The notes under the pieces: model-generated
Seen by the model: only the letters and a program-made list of their open reading frames with translations
What the model was told of the DNA's origin: nothing
Databases searched by the model: none
Assembly (NCBI RefSeq): GCF_024227715.1
Contig: NZ_CP100448.1
Span: 868,001 to 932,000 of the forward strand
Direction: 5' to 3'
DNA length: 64,000 nt
From: Halomarina litorea
GTDB lineage: Archaea; Halobacteriota; Halobacteria; Halobacteriales; Haloarculaceae
Program-made: the position numbers and the translations under genes
Part shown: positions 1 through 8,555 of the stretch, one piece after another
Layout of the letters: the number at the start of each line of letters is the position of its first letter
Position numbering within the stretch: position 1 is the first letter of the stretch

Positions 1-285
1 TGTGCGGGCTATCTGGAGACGGCACTCGGGCGGTCGGTCCCCGTCGAGCGGGCGTGGGCCGGCCTCTGTACCGCGACGCCCGACGGCCACCCCCTGTTGG
101 GGGAGTGCGCGCCCGGCCTGTACGTCGCGGCGGGGTGGCAGGGCCACGGGTTCATGCGCGCGCCGGCCCTCGCGGAGCGACTGGCCGAACTGATCCTCGG
201 GGGCGCAGGAATCGACCACTTCGCGCCCGACCGGTTCGCGGGCGACGAGGCGTTCGACATCGTCGAGGGGATGGCCATCGAGTGA
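1..285 (+). CDS. FAD-dependent amino-acid oxidoreductase (DadA / sarcosine-oxidase type), C-terminal fragment
   Basis: Only the last 94 codons lie in the window; the gene is cut by the left edge and ends in TGA. The fragment carries the typical closing part of the DAO fold: a WAGLCTATPDGHPLLG stretch, then GLYVAAGWQGHGFMRAPA, the glycine-rich segment that returns to the FAD site and substrate cavity in glycine, sarcosine and D-amino-acid oxidases and dehydrogenases. The family oxidises secondary or D-amines using FAD. Which substrate this enzyme uses cannot be told from the C-terminus. The gene converges on the lipoprotein gene that follows. Confidence 0.8.
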   Translation, partial: CAGYLETALGRSVPVERAWAGLCTATPDGHPLLGECAPGLYVAAGWQGHGFMRAPALAERLAELILGGAGIDHFAPDRFAGDEAFDIVEGMAIE

Positions 286-336
286 GTCCGGCCCACCGCC
301 GGGGGACGCTCGTGGGGACGGCCCGTCGAACGGGCT

Positions 337-768
337 TCACTCCGTAGGTGGCTGTTCGCTCCCGGTGCGCACCTCCTGTCCGATGGCGATGGTCCCCTCC
401 CGGGAGATGCTGACCTGCGCCTCGCCGCGCGACTCCTTGACCTGCCAGAGGGCGGTGGCCTCCTCGCCCGCGGCCGTCTCCACCCGAATCCGGTACTCGC
501 CGACGTGCGAGACGCCCTCGGTCCGGTCGGAGGCGGCGGGCGCGAGGTCGAAGGTGGTCTCGAACACCTGGTCGTCACCCTCGCGCCCGCGGAGGACGGT
601 GACGGTCACCTCGTGGGCCTCGTCGTCGTCGTTGTAGACGGTGATGTGTCGCGGCTCCGAGACGGTCGGCTCGGGCGCGCGCGACCCGAAGGGGAGCGAA
701 CACCCTGCCGTGGCGACGCCGAGAAACGTGGGGAGCGTCCGAAGGAGGGTGCGGCGGTCGAGGTCCAT
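337..768 (-). CDS. Tat-exported lipoprotein of unknown function
   Basis: A 143-residue protein beginning MDLDRRTLLRTLP, followed by a hydrophobic stretch and the lipobox TAGC at about residues 21-24. The twin arginines and lipobox predict Tat export and lipid anchoring on the outer face of the membrane, the usual haloarchaeal route. The remaining ~115 residues look like a single beta-sandwich (alternating hydrophobic strands, for example HITVYNDDDEAHEVTVTVL) and recall small haloarchaeal surface proteins that bind no obvious cofactor. An in-frame ATG 69 nt upstream exists, but the internal ATG places the Tat motif at the N-terminus and is preferred. No function is recognised. Confidence 0.75.
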   Translation of the reverse strand: MDLDRRTLLRTLPTFLGVATAGCSLPFGSRAPEPTVSEPRHITVYNDDDEAHEVTVTVLRGREGDDQVFETTFDLAPAASDRTEGVSHVGEYRIRVETAAGEEATALWQVKESRGEAQVSISREGTIAIGQEVRTGSEQPPTE

Positions 769-890
769 GTTCGTCCAGCGGGGAGTCCGTCGGATAGCGC
801 TTTCGCCGGACGGCAGGCGGATGATAGCGATCCGCACGCGGCGCTCACCGGGTAGTCACCGTTTTACGCGTCGGACCGATACGAACGGCC

Positions 891-2615
891 ATGATTGACC
901 CGGCGACGCTCGACGTGACGCTCGTGGACGGCTACGTCGACGAGCCGGCGCACTTCGGCGTCCCGCCCTACGTCTCGACGTACCCGCGCTACACGGCGGG
1001 CGCACTCGTCGACGCCGGCGTCCCCGAGGAGCGAATCACCTACCACACCATCGACGCCCTGCGAGAGACGCCGGCGAAGTGGCAGGATGTCGAGGAAGCC
1101 GACCTCATGGTGTACATCGGCGGGATGACCGTCCCCGGAAAGTACGTCGGGGGGACGCCCGCCGAACCCGACGAAGTACGGAGAATGGCGTGGACCGCGA
1201 CGGGGACGACGCTGATGGGCGGGCCCGTCCGCTTCGGCGTCGGCGACCAGAACGAGGGCGGCAGCGACATGGAGCGAAAGGACCTCGACTACGACTTCGT
1301 CGCGAAGGGCGACGTCGAGGCCGCCGCGTTCGACCTCGTCGCGAGCGGGCTGGAGGGATTCGGCAACCGGATGCGCGACGTCGAGGAGGTGACCCGCTGG
1401 GCGCGCAAGGGCGCGTTCGTCGTCGAGAACCACCCCAATCATCCGGACTACCTCATCGCCGAACTGGAGACGGGGCGGGGCTGTCCCTACCGGTGTTCGT
1501 TCTGTACGGAACCGCTCTACGGCAACCCAACGTTCCGGCCACCGGAGACGGTGGTCTCGGAGGTGGAGGCGCTGTACGAACGCGGTGTGCGACACTTCCG
1601 ACTGGGCCGGCAGGCCGACATCCTCGCGTACGGCGGCGACGGCGAGGCCCCGAACCCCGACGCCCTCCGCGACCTCTACGGCGGCATCCGCGAGGTGGCC
1701 CCGGACCTCGGGACGCTCCACCTCGACAACATGAACCCCATCACGGTGGTGGAGTACCCCGAGAAGTCCCGGGAGGGAATCGAGGTCATCGCGGCACACA
1801 ACACGCCCGGCGACACGGCGGCGTTCGGCCTCGAATCGGCCGACCCCGTCGTGCAGGAGGAGAACAACCTCAACGTCACCGCCGACGAGTGTTTCGAGGC
1901 GGTGCGGGTCGTCAACGAGGCGGCCGGATGGCGGCCCGGTGAAGACCCATCACGAGCGCCGACCCACGGCGAGGAGACCAAACGCCTCCCGAAACTCCTG
2001 CCCGGTATCAACCTGCTCCACGGCCTGAAGGGGGAGACACGCGAGACCTACCAGCTCAACAAGGAGTTCCTCCACCGCGTCTACGACGCCGGCCTGATGC
2101 TCCGCCGGGTGAACATCCGGCAGGTGATGGCCTTCGACGGGACGGAGATGTCGAAGACAGGGTCGCAGATAGCGAAGGACCACAAGAAACTGTTCAAGCA
2201 GTACAAGCGGGAGGTGCGCGAGGAGATAGACAACCCGATGCTCAAACGCGTCGCACCCGCCGGGACGCGCCTGCCGGACGTCCACCTCGAATATCATCAG
2301 GACGGCAAGACGTTCGGCCGCCAGTTGGGTACGTACCCGCTGCTGGTCGGGATGCCCGGCGAACTCGAACTCGGGCGGACGGTGGACGTGGCGGTGACGG
2401 ACCACGGCTACCGCTCCGTCTCGGGGGTCCCCTACCCGCTAGACGTGAACGCGGCGTCGATGAACGAACTCACCGCGATTCCGGGCCTCGGGAAACAGCG
2501 GGCGGGCAACCTCGTCGTGGACCGGCCGTTCGCCACCATCGAGGACGCCGAGTCACGGGCGGAGGTGGACCTGCGGGACTTCGCCACCGTCCGGTCGCCC
2601 GAGGGCGCGGACTGA
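891..2615 (+). CDS. Radical SAM protein with C-terminal helix-hairpin-helix
   Basis: The 574-residue protein has three parts. Residues 1-180 resemble a cobalamin-binding-like Rossmann domain as found in B12-type radical SAM enzymes. The radical SAM core follows, with CPYRCSFC at residues 198-205; Cys198, Cys202 and Cys205 should hold the 4Fe-4S cluster that cleaves S-adenosylmethionine. The C-terminus (about 524-560, NELTAIPGLGKQRAGNL) is a helix-hairpin-helix, normally a non-specific nucleic-acid-binding element. This combination suggests action on a nucleic acid or a nucleic-acid-bound substrate, but the reaction is unknown. A TTTTA box at 862-866 lies 27 nt before the ATG, consistent with a leaderless message. 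Confidence 0.85.
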   Translation: MIDPATLDVTLVDGYVDEPAHFGVPPYVSTYPRYTAGALVDAGVPEERITYHTIDALRETPAKWQDVEEADLMVYIGGMTVPGKYVGGTPAEPDEVRRMAWTATGTTLMGGPVRFGVGDQNEGGSDMERKDLDYDFVAKGDVEAAAFDLVASGLEGFGNRMRDVEEVTRWARKGAFVVENHPNHPDYLIAELETGRGCPYRCSFCTEPLYGNPTFRPPETVVSEVEALYERGVRHFRLGRQADILAYGGDGEAPNPDALRDLYGGIREVAPDLGTLHLDNMNPITVVEYPEKSREGIEVIAAHNTPGDTAAFGLESADPVVQEENNLNVTADECFEAVRVVNEAAGWRPGEDPSRAPTHGEETKRLPKLLPGINLLHGLKGETRETYQLNKEFLHRVYDAGLMLRRVNIRQVMAFDGTEMSKTGSQIAKDHKKLFKQYKREVREEIDNPMLKRVAPAGTRLPDVHLEYHQDGKTFGRQLGTYPLLVGMPGELELGRTVDVAVTDHGYRSVSGVPYPLDVNAASMNELTAIPGLGKQRAGNLVVDRPFATIEDAESRAEVDLRDFATVRSPEGAD

Positions 2616-2672
2616 GTCGCCGTCGCCCCCCGACCCAGAAGGTTCATACGCCACAGGGCGCAACGCCGGGCA

Positions 2673-4475
2673 ATGACTGTCGAGGTGAGCGTGGTCCTCC
2701 CCGCGTACAACGAGGAGGCGACCATCGGCGACACCATCGCCGTCACGCTCGACACCCTCGATTCGTTCCTCCCGGAGGGGTCCTTCGAGGTCCTCGTCGC
2801 GGAGGACGGTTGTGACGACCGGACCCCGGAGATAGCCGCAGGCATCGCCGGGCAGGACCGCCGGGTGCGCCACGTCCACTCCGACGAGCGACTCGGGCGG
2901 GGCGGCGCACTCGTCCGTGCGTTCCGCCTCGCGGCGGGCGAGACGCTCGTCTACTTCGATACGGACCTCGCGACCGACATGCGCCACCTCGAGGAACTCG
3001 TGGAGTCGGTGCGCGTGGAGGGCTACGACGTCGTGACGGGGTCGCGCTGGATGCCCGGCGAGGTGGCGGACCGGCCCGCGAGGCGCGGGGTCCCCAGTCA
3101 GGGGTTCAACACGCTCGTGCGGACGTTCCTCGGGTCGGAGTTGCGCGACCACCAGTGCGGGTTCAAGGCGTTCGACCGGACGGCCCTGTTCGACCTGCTG
3201 GAGGACGTGAAGGACGAACACTGGTTCTGGGACACGGAGGTGCTCGTGCGCGCCCAGCGGTCGGGCTACCGGGTCCGGGAGTTCCCCGTCCGCTGGGAGC
3301 CGAAAGGCGACACGAAGGTCGACCTCGTCCGGGACGTCCTCGGGATGGGGAGCCAGATTCTGCGGTGCTGGTGGGAGTTCTCCGTCCAGCCGAGGGCCAC
3401 CCGCCGGGTGACGCTCGGCGCGGGGTCGCTGCTGGTCGTCCTCGCCGTCCTCCTGATGACGCAGTACCTCGACTTCGGCGCGGTGCTCGACCGGATGGCG
3501 GCGGCCGACCCGGTCTACATCGCCGTCGCCGCCGCCGTCTACGTCGTCTCGTGGCCCCTCCGCGGCGCGCGCTACCGGGACATCCTCGCCGAACTGGGCT
3601 ACCACGAACGCGTCGGCTTCCTCACGGGGGCGGTGTTCATCTCGCAGACGGGGAATCTGGTGTTCCCGGCCCGGGCGGGTGATGCCGTCCGCGCCTACGT
3701 GGTCAAGGCCAGACGGGGCATCCCGTACCCCTCGGGGTTCGCCTCGCTGGCGGTCGAACGCGTCTTCGACCTGCTGACCATCACGACGCTCGCCGGGGTG
3801 GTCCTCCTCGGACTGGCGGGTGCCGGCCTCGCGGACCCCTCGGGGCTGGACGCTCTCCCGGCCAGCTATCGCGAGAGCGGGCGGGCGGCGCTGTACGTCG
3901 CGGGCGTCGTGGGCGTCCTCGCGGTGACGGCCGTCTCGCTCATCCTGACGACGGCCCGCTCGGAGGGCAGTGCGGTGCGCGGGATGGTCGGGCGGCTGAG
4001 TTCCGACTCCTACGCCGACTACGTCGCGGACGTGGTCGAACGGTTCGTGGGGGACGTCCAGCGGGTGGCAGGCGACCGGGGGGCGTTCGCCCGCATCGGC
4101 GCGTCCAGCGTCGCCATCTGGACGCTCGACGTGGTCACCGCACTGCTGGTGTTCGCCGCGTTCGACGTGGCGCTCTCGCCCGTCGTCCTCGTCGCGGTGG
4201 GCTTCTTCGCCGTGAGCGTCGGCAACCTCGCGAAGGTCCTGCCGCTCTCGCCGGGCGGCATCGGCCTCTACGAGGGGGCGTTCACGCTCATCGTCGTCGC
4301 GCTCACGCCCGTCGGCTTCCCGGTCGCCCTCGGCGCGGCCATCGTCGACCACGCGGTCAAGAACGTCGTCACCGTCGTCGGGGGCGTCGCCTCGACGCTC
4401 CTGTTCAACGTCTCGCTCACCACCGCCGTCGAGGAGTCCCGCGACGTCGAGGGCGAGGTCCCCGAGACGGACTAG
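2673..4475 (+). CDS. aglD: AglD-like GT2 glycosyltransferase fused to a UPF0104-type membrane domain
   Basis: 600 residues. Residues 1-235 form a GT-A family 2 glycosyltransferase: VSVVLPAYNEEATI at the start, the metal-binding DTD at residues 96-98 (YFDTDLATDM), and a DHQCGFKAF acceptor-side motif. From about 250 to 580 there are multiple transmembrane helices of the lysylphosphatidylglycerol-synthase/flippase type (LPLSPGGIGLYEGAF is typical). Exactly this fusion is found in Haloferax AglD, which charges dolichol phosphate with the terminal mannose used in S-layer N-glycosylation. The neighbouring DUF84 protein, TFB and CTAG-type methyltransferase match the Haloferax neighbourhood, supporting the assignment. 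The sugar specificity is inferred. Its TAG stop shares a CTAG tetramer with the convergent next gene. Confidence 0.8.
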   Translation: MTVEVSVVLPAYNEEATIGDTIAVTLDTLDSFLPEGSFEVLVAEDGCDDRTPEIAAGIAGQDRRVRHVHSDERLGRGGALVRAFRLAAGETLVYFDTDLATDMRHLEELVESVRVEGYDVVTGSRWMPGEVADRPARRGVPSQGFNTLVRTFLGSELRDHQCGFKAFDRTALFDLLEDVKDEHWFWDTEVLVRAQRSGYRVREFPVRWEPKGDTKVDLVRDVLGMGSQILRCWWEFSVQPRATRRVTLGAGSLLVVLAVLLMTQYLDFGAVLDRMAAADPVYIAVAAAVYVVSWPLRGARYRDILAELGYHERVGFLTGAVFISQTGNLVFPARAGDAVRAYVVKARRGIPYPSGFASLAVERVFDLLTITTLAGVVLLGLAGAGLADPSGLDALPASYRESGRAALYVAGVVGVLAVTAVSLILTTARSEGSAVRGMVGRLSSDSYADYVADVVERFVGDVQRVAGDRGAFARIGASSVAIWTLDVVTALLVFAAFDVALSPVVLVAVGFFAVSVGNLAKVLPLSPGGIGLYEGAFTLIVVALTPVGFPVALGAAIVDHAVKNVVTVVGGVASTLLFNVSLTTAVEESRDVEGEVPETD

Positions 4476-5011
4476 TACAGGGACGTCACGAACGGTCCCA
4501 GCGCGCCGGCGACGGCCCCCGCGAGGGCGGACTCGCGGTCGGTCGCCCCGCCCGTGAGTGCGCCCGCCGCACCCTGCTTCTTCGCGACGTCAGCTTCGCC
4601 CAGCACGTCGTCCATCACCGGCCCGAGTTCCTCGCCCGCCTCGACGCGGGCCGCGATACCGTCGGGGAGGCGGAGGCCGGGTCCGGTCCCGCGCCCCCAT
4701 CGCTCGCCGTCGGTGGCGGCGGCCCACATCACCAGCCAGAGTCCCTCGGCGTACTCGCGGCGCGCGACGCCGCCCTCGATGCCCACACCGAGGTCGAACC
4801 CGCTCTCACCGTCTCGGTCGTTCTCGGGGCCGCTCGCGGCGAGGACCGTCTCCGCGCGACCCTCCGCCCCTGCGAGCGTCTCGGCCTGTCCGAACGGCTG
4901 TTCCGCGACACCTGACTGAACGCCGATAGAAGTGACGGACCACCCCGCCGGTACGACCCGTTCGACCGCCCGTCGCTTCACCGGATTTCGGCTCCCGACG
5001 CCCACGTGCAT
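4472..5011 (-). CDS. Inosine/xanthosine triphosphatase family protein (DUF84)
   Basis: 179 residues starting MHVGVGSRNPVKRRAV, the hallmark N-terminus of the DUF84/YjjX family, which hydrolyses non-canonical ITP and XTP to keep them out of nucleic acids. FDLGVGIEGGV (metal-site region) and the WGRGTGPGLRLP segment are also family-typical. Frame extends 68 codons further upstream without stop, but that part is low-complexity and lies over the tfb promoter, so the internal ATG is chosen; length then equals the family norm. The stop codon overlaps that of the AglD-like gene (4473-4475). Confidence 0.85.
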   Translation of the reverse strand: MHVGVGSRNPVKRRAVERVVPAGWSVTSIGVQSGVAEQPFGQAETLAGAEGRAETVLAASGPENDRDGESGFDLGVGIEGGVARREYAEGLWLVMWAAATDGERWGRGTGPGLRLPDGIAARVEAGEELGPVMDDVLGEADVAKKQGAAGALTGGATDRESALAGAVAGALGPFVTSLY

Positions 5012-5214
5012 AGCGGGTCGATTCCCCCGCGAACGGGTTCCCGCTTGCGGTTCGATGCGTTCTCGCGAACGGATAGTTCCCCCTCCCGAGTCAATCGCTC
5101 CCAACAAAGAGGTATCGGTAACGTTAAGAAGCTTTCGGGCCAAGGTGTTCCACCGAACGGCTGTCCGGGATTTTCGGGGCGGTATCCTGCCCGGATAGCA
5201 CTCGCCCCCGACCA

Positions 5215-6177
5215 ATGAGCGACTCCAATACGCGAACGCGAGAACGACGAACGGAGACCGAGGAGACGGAGGAGAGCGAGGGGTTCGACTGCCCCGAGTG
5301 CGGCGGCGCTCTCATCTCCGACACCGAGCACGGTGAGACGGTGTGCCAGGACTGCGGACTCGTCGTCGAGGAGGACAGCATCGACCGCGGCCCCGAGTGG
5401 CGCGCGTTCGATTCCGCAGAGAAGGACAAGAAGTCCCGGGTCGGTGCCCCCACCACGAACATGATGCACGACAAGGGGCTCTCGACGAATATCGACTGGC
5501 GGGACAAGGACGCCTACGGCAACTCGCTGGGGAGTCGCCAGCGCGCGAAGATGCAGCGCCTGCGCAAGTGGAACGAGCGCTTCCGGACGCGCGACTCCAA
5601 GGAGCGCAACCTGAAGCAGGCGCTCGGTGAAATCGACCGCATGGCGAGTGCGCTCGGCCTGCCCGAGAACGTCCGCGAGACCGCCTCGGTCATCTACCGC
5701 CGCGCGCTCGACGAGAACCTTCTGCCGGGCCGGTCCATCGAAGGGGTCGCGACGAGCGCGGTGTACGCCGCCGCCCGGCAGGCGGGCGTCCCGCGCTCGC
5801 TGGACGAAATCGCCGACGTCTCGCGCGTCGAGAAGAGCGAGATCGCCCGCACCTACCGCTACGTGGTCCGCGAGCTCGGCCTCGAGGTGAAGCCGGCGGA
5901 CCCCGAGAGCTACGTCCCCCGGTTCGCCAGCGCCCTCGGTCTCTCGGACGAGGCGGAGAACCGCGCCCGAAGCCTCCTGCGCAACGCGAAGGAGAAGGGC
6001 GTCCACTCGGGCAAGTCGCCGGTCGGCCTCGCCGCCGCCGCCGTCTACGCCGCCGCCCTCCTCACCAACGAGAAGACGACGCAGGCCGCCGTCAGCGACG
6101 TCGCGGACATCAGTGAAGTGACCATCCGCAACCGCTACCACGAACTGCTGGAAGCGGAACAGGACCTCCCGCTGTAG
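5215..6177 (+). CDS. tfb: Transcription initiation factor TFB (TFIIB)
   Basis: 320 residues. An acidic N-terminal tail is followed by the zinc ribbon (Cys26, Cys29, Cys44, Cys47; CPEC and CQDC) that recruits RNA polymerase, the B-finger/reader region (RGPEWRAFDSAEKDKKSR), and two cyclin-like repeats (about 125-215 and 220-315) that bind TBP and the BRE element. Haloarchaea carry several TFB paralogues with different promoter preferences; this is one of them and looks complete. It stands alone between a convergent nucleotidase and the downstream methyltransferase, with a 200-bp upstream region that probably holds its own promoter. Confidence 0.95.
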   Translation: MSDSNTRTRERRTETEETEESEGFDCPECGGALISDTEHGETVCQDCGLVVEEDSIDRGPEWRAFDSAEKDKKSRVGAPTTNMMHDKGLSTNIDWRDKDAYGNSLGSRQRAKMQRLRKWNERFRTRDSKERNLKQALGEIDRMASALGLPENVRETASVIYRRALDENLLPGRSIEGVATSAVYAAARQAGVPRSLDEIADVSRVEKSEIARTYRYVVRELGLEVKPADPESYVPRFASALGLSDEAENRARSLLRNAKEKGVHSGKSPVGLAAAAVYAAALLTNEKTTQAAVSDVADISEVTIRNRYHELLEAEQDLPL

Positions 6178-6287
6178 ACCGGCCACCGTCGCACACCCCG
6201 GATTTTCTTCTCACCCGCCGCGTAGCCCCACCTATGGGTCCCCGATCCGACCGCAAGACACTAGATTCCGGGCGGTGAGTCGCGGGT

Positions 6288-7325
6288 ATGCAGACCGCGC
6301 ACGCCGTCCACATCGCCGACGCGCGCGAGATGGCCCTCCCCGAGGGGTCGGTCGACCTCGTGGTCACCTCCCCGCCCTACCCCATGATTTCGATGTGGGA
6401 CGACCTCTTCCGTGACCTCGACCCCGCGGTCGGCGACGCCCTCGACGCGGGGGACGGCGAACGCGCGTTCTCGCTGATGCACGACTGCCTCGCGCCCGTG
6501 TGGGACGGCGTGGTCGACGCCCTCGCGCCCGGCGGTCTCGTCTGTGTCAACGTGGGCGACGCGACACGCTCGCTGGGGGAGTTCGAACTGTTCCCGAACC
6601 ACGTCGAACTGACGCGACGACTGCGCGACCGGGGCCTCTCGCAGTTGCCGGGCCTCCAGTGGCGAAAGCCGGTCAACCGCGCGACGAAGTTCATGGGGTC
6701 GGGGATGCTCCCGCCGAACGCCTACCCGACGCTCGAACACGAACACCTGCTGGTGTTCCGGAAGGGCGGTCCCCGGCAGATGGAACCCGGCGCGGACGAG
6801 CGCTACGAGGCGGCGTACTTCTGGGAGGAACGCAACGAGTGGTTCTCGGACCTCTGGGAGTTCGGCGGCGTCGGCCAGCGTCTGGGCGACGGCGAGGGTG
6901 CGCTCTCCCCGGAGACCCGCGAGCGCTCCGGGGCGTTCCCCCTCCGACTGCCCCTCCGCCTGATTCGGATGTTCTCGACGTACGGCGACCGGGTCCTCGA
7001 CCCGTTCTGGGGGACGGGGACGACGACGCTGGCGGCGATGCTCGCCGCCCGCGACTCCGTCGGCTACGAACTCGACGCCGACCTCGTGGGGGCGTTCGAC
7101 GAGCGAATCGCGGACCTCCCCGAGCGCTCGGTCGACCGTGCCGTCGCCCGACTGGAGCGTCACGTCGCGTTCGCCGAGGGACGCGAGGACCTCTCCTACG
7201 AGGCCGAACACTACGACTTCCCGGTGATGACCAGACAGGAGCGGCGCATCCGCCCGCGGGTCGTCGAGGCAGTCGAGTCCACGGAGGCGGGCTACGCCTG
7301 CGAGCACGCCCCGGTCGAGTTTTGA
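6288..7325 (+). CDS. zim: Orphan beta-class DNA methyltransferase, probable CTAG (N4-cytosine) enzyme
   Basis: 345 residues. Motif IV, TSPPYPM, lies near the N-terminus (residues 27-33) and the SAM-binding region DPFWGTGTT lies near the C-terminus (about 238-246); that order defines beta-class amino-methyltransferases. TSPPY is the catalytic motif typical of N4-cytosine enzymes. No restriction endonuclease gene lies beside it, so it behaves as an orphan methylase. In Haloferax the methylase at this position near aglD is Zim, which modifies CTAG. The identification rests on motifs plus synteny; the target site is inferred. CTAG is conspicuously rare in this window. Confidence 0.75.
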   Translation: MQTAHAVHIADAREMALPEGSVDLVVTSPPYPMISMWDDLFRDLDPAVGDALDAGDGERAFSLMHDCLAPVWDGVVDALAPGGLVCVNVGDATRSLGEFELFPNHVELTRRLRDRGLSQLPGLQWRKPVNRATKFMGSGMLPPNAYPTLEHEHLLVFRKGGPRQMEPGADERYEAAYFWEERNEWFSDLWEFGGVGQRLGDGEGALSPETRERSGAFPLRLPLRLIRMFSTYGDRVLDPFWGTGTTTLAAMLAARDSVGYELDADLVGAFDERIADLPERSVDRAVARLERHVAFAEGREDLSYEAEHYDFPVMTRQERRIRPRVVEAVESTEAGYACEHAPVEF

Positions 7326-7347
7326 GTGGGGCCGCACAACGCCCGGT

Positions 7348-8025
7348 ATGGACTTCGAGGAGTTCGTGCTCGCGGCGAGCACGGGGGACCTCGCGGCGGA
7401 ACCCGCCGCCCGCGAACACGCCGATGCCGTCGAGTTCCGGATGGACCTCGCCGACGCGCCGCTGGAAGCGCTCGTGGAGTACGACGGGGAGCTACCGGTT
7501 CTGGCGACGAACCGCGTCGAGTGGGAGGGCGGGGAGGCCGACGACGCCCCCGAGCGACTGGAGGACCTCCGCGTCGCGGTCGAACACCCCCGCGTCGAGG
7601 CCGTCGACCTCGAACTGTCGGCCATCGCGGGCGACGACGACGACCCGCTCCGGACCATCGCCCACGCCCGCGAACACGGCGCGAAGGTCGTCGTCTCGAT
7701 ACACGACTTCGAGGAGACGCCCGCCAGACAGGAGATGGCTCGCCTGCTCGACCAGGCGCTGGAGTTCGGCGACGTGGGGAAACTCGCGGTCACGGCCGAC
7801 TCGCCGGACGACGTCCTCCGCCTGCTGGCGGTGACGCGCGGCAAGGAGAACGCGGGCGACCCCGTCGCCACGATGGCGATGGGAGAGGCGGGGCGACACT
7901 CGCGGGCCGTCGCGCCCCTCTACGGGTCGCGCATCGGCTACGCGCCCGTCGACCCCGCCGAGGCCACCGCGCCCGGCCAGTACGACCTCGCGACGCTCAG
8001 GGACCTCGTCGAGCGCCTGTCGTAG
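7348..8025 (+). CDS. aroD: 3-dehydroquinate dehydratase, type I
   Basis: 225 residues matching the class I (Schiff-base) TIM-barrel enzyme of the shikimate pathway, which converts 3-dehydroquinate to 3-dehydroshikimate. Visible active-site elements are VEFRMDL (Glu-x-Arg), the catalytic His in VSIHDFEETP, and the Schiff-base Lys in GDVGKLAVTA. The C-terminal GSRIGYAPVDPAEATAPGQ is the mobile loop closing on substrate. It starts 22 nt after the methyltransferase and may be cotranscribed. Shikimate dehydrogenase, the next enzyme, is encoded at 44.7 kb. Confidence 0.93.
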   Translation: MDFEEFVLAASTGDLAAEPAAREHADAVEFRMDLADAPLEALVEYDGELPVLATNRVEWEGGEADDAPERLEDLRVAVEHPRVEAVDLELSAIAGDDDDPLRTIAHAREHGAKVVVSIHDFEETPARQEMARLLDQALEFGDVGKLAVTADSPDDVLRLLAVTRGKENAGDPVATMAMGEAGRHSRAVAPLYGSRIGYAPVDPAEATAPGQYDLATLRDLVERLS

Positions 8026-8083
8026 CCCGTTCCCGGTGGGGGTCAGCACAACGCTCATGGTCGTCGGCCCGAGAGTGCCGACG

Positions 8084-8545
8084 ATGGCCGCCCGACGACC
8101 CTGGCTCGCCGCCGTCTTGGCCGTCCTCTACCCGGGACTGGGCCACGTCTACCTGCGGGAGTGGCTCCGAGCGCTCCTGTGGTTCCTCCTCGCGCTCTCG
8201 ACCGCCATGCTGGTCGTCCCCGACTCGGCGGTCCAGGGCGGCGGACTGGAGGCGATTCTCGAGGCGCAGGCGACCCTCCCGCCGGTGGCGATGGCCGCCC
8301 TCATCGGCGTGACGCTGTTCAGCGTCGTCGACGCCTACTGGCTCGCCAGTCGCGGCGGGACGCCGAGCGTCGGCGGGCGCGAGGGGGAGACGGACGACGA
8401 GGGGAACGTCCGCTGTCCGAACTGTCGGCGGACGGTCGACGGCGAGGAGTACGGCTTCTGTCCGTGGTGTGCCGCCGAACTCGAACCGACCGGCGGGGCC
8501 GCCCCCGAGGGAGACGGGGACGGCGGCGCGGGGACCAACCCCTGA
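8084..8545 (+). CDS. Membrane protein with C-terminal zinc ribbon
   Basis: 153 residues. Starting at MAARRPWLAAVLAV, two or three transmembrane helices span roughly residues 5-90 (WLAAVLAVLYPGLGHVYLREW is a recurrent opening in small membrane proteins). The cytoplasmic tail carries a rubredoxin-like zinc ribbon, CPNC ... CPWC, followed by a glycine-rich acidic end. Two other in-frame ATGs lie upstream (8036 is GTG, 8057 ATG), but the hydrophobic helix begins directly after the chosen start. This type is widespread in haloarchaea without known function. It may be cotranscribed with aroD, from which it is separated by a short gap. Confidence 0.7.
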   Translation: MAARRPWLAAVLAVLYPGLGHVYLREWLRALLWFLLALSTAMLVVPDSAVQGGGLEAILEAQATLPPVAMAALIGVTLFSVVDAYWLASRGGTPSVGGREGETDDEGNVRCPNCRRTVDGEEYGFCPWCAAELEPTGGAAPEGDGDGGAGTNP

Positions 8546-8555
8546 CCCGGCCCGA

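Noticed and set aside
2553-4352. 599-codon open frame antisense to the AglD-like gene
   Set aside because: Arg/Glu-rich shadow; the plus-strand product has clear glycosyltransferase motifs and membrane helices.
8036-8083. Longer N-terminus for the zinc-ribbon membrane protein
   Set aside because: The extra residues have no conservation-like pattern and the membrane helix begins right after the ATG at 8084.
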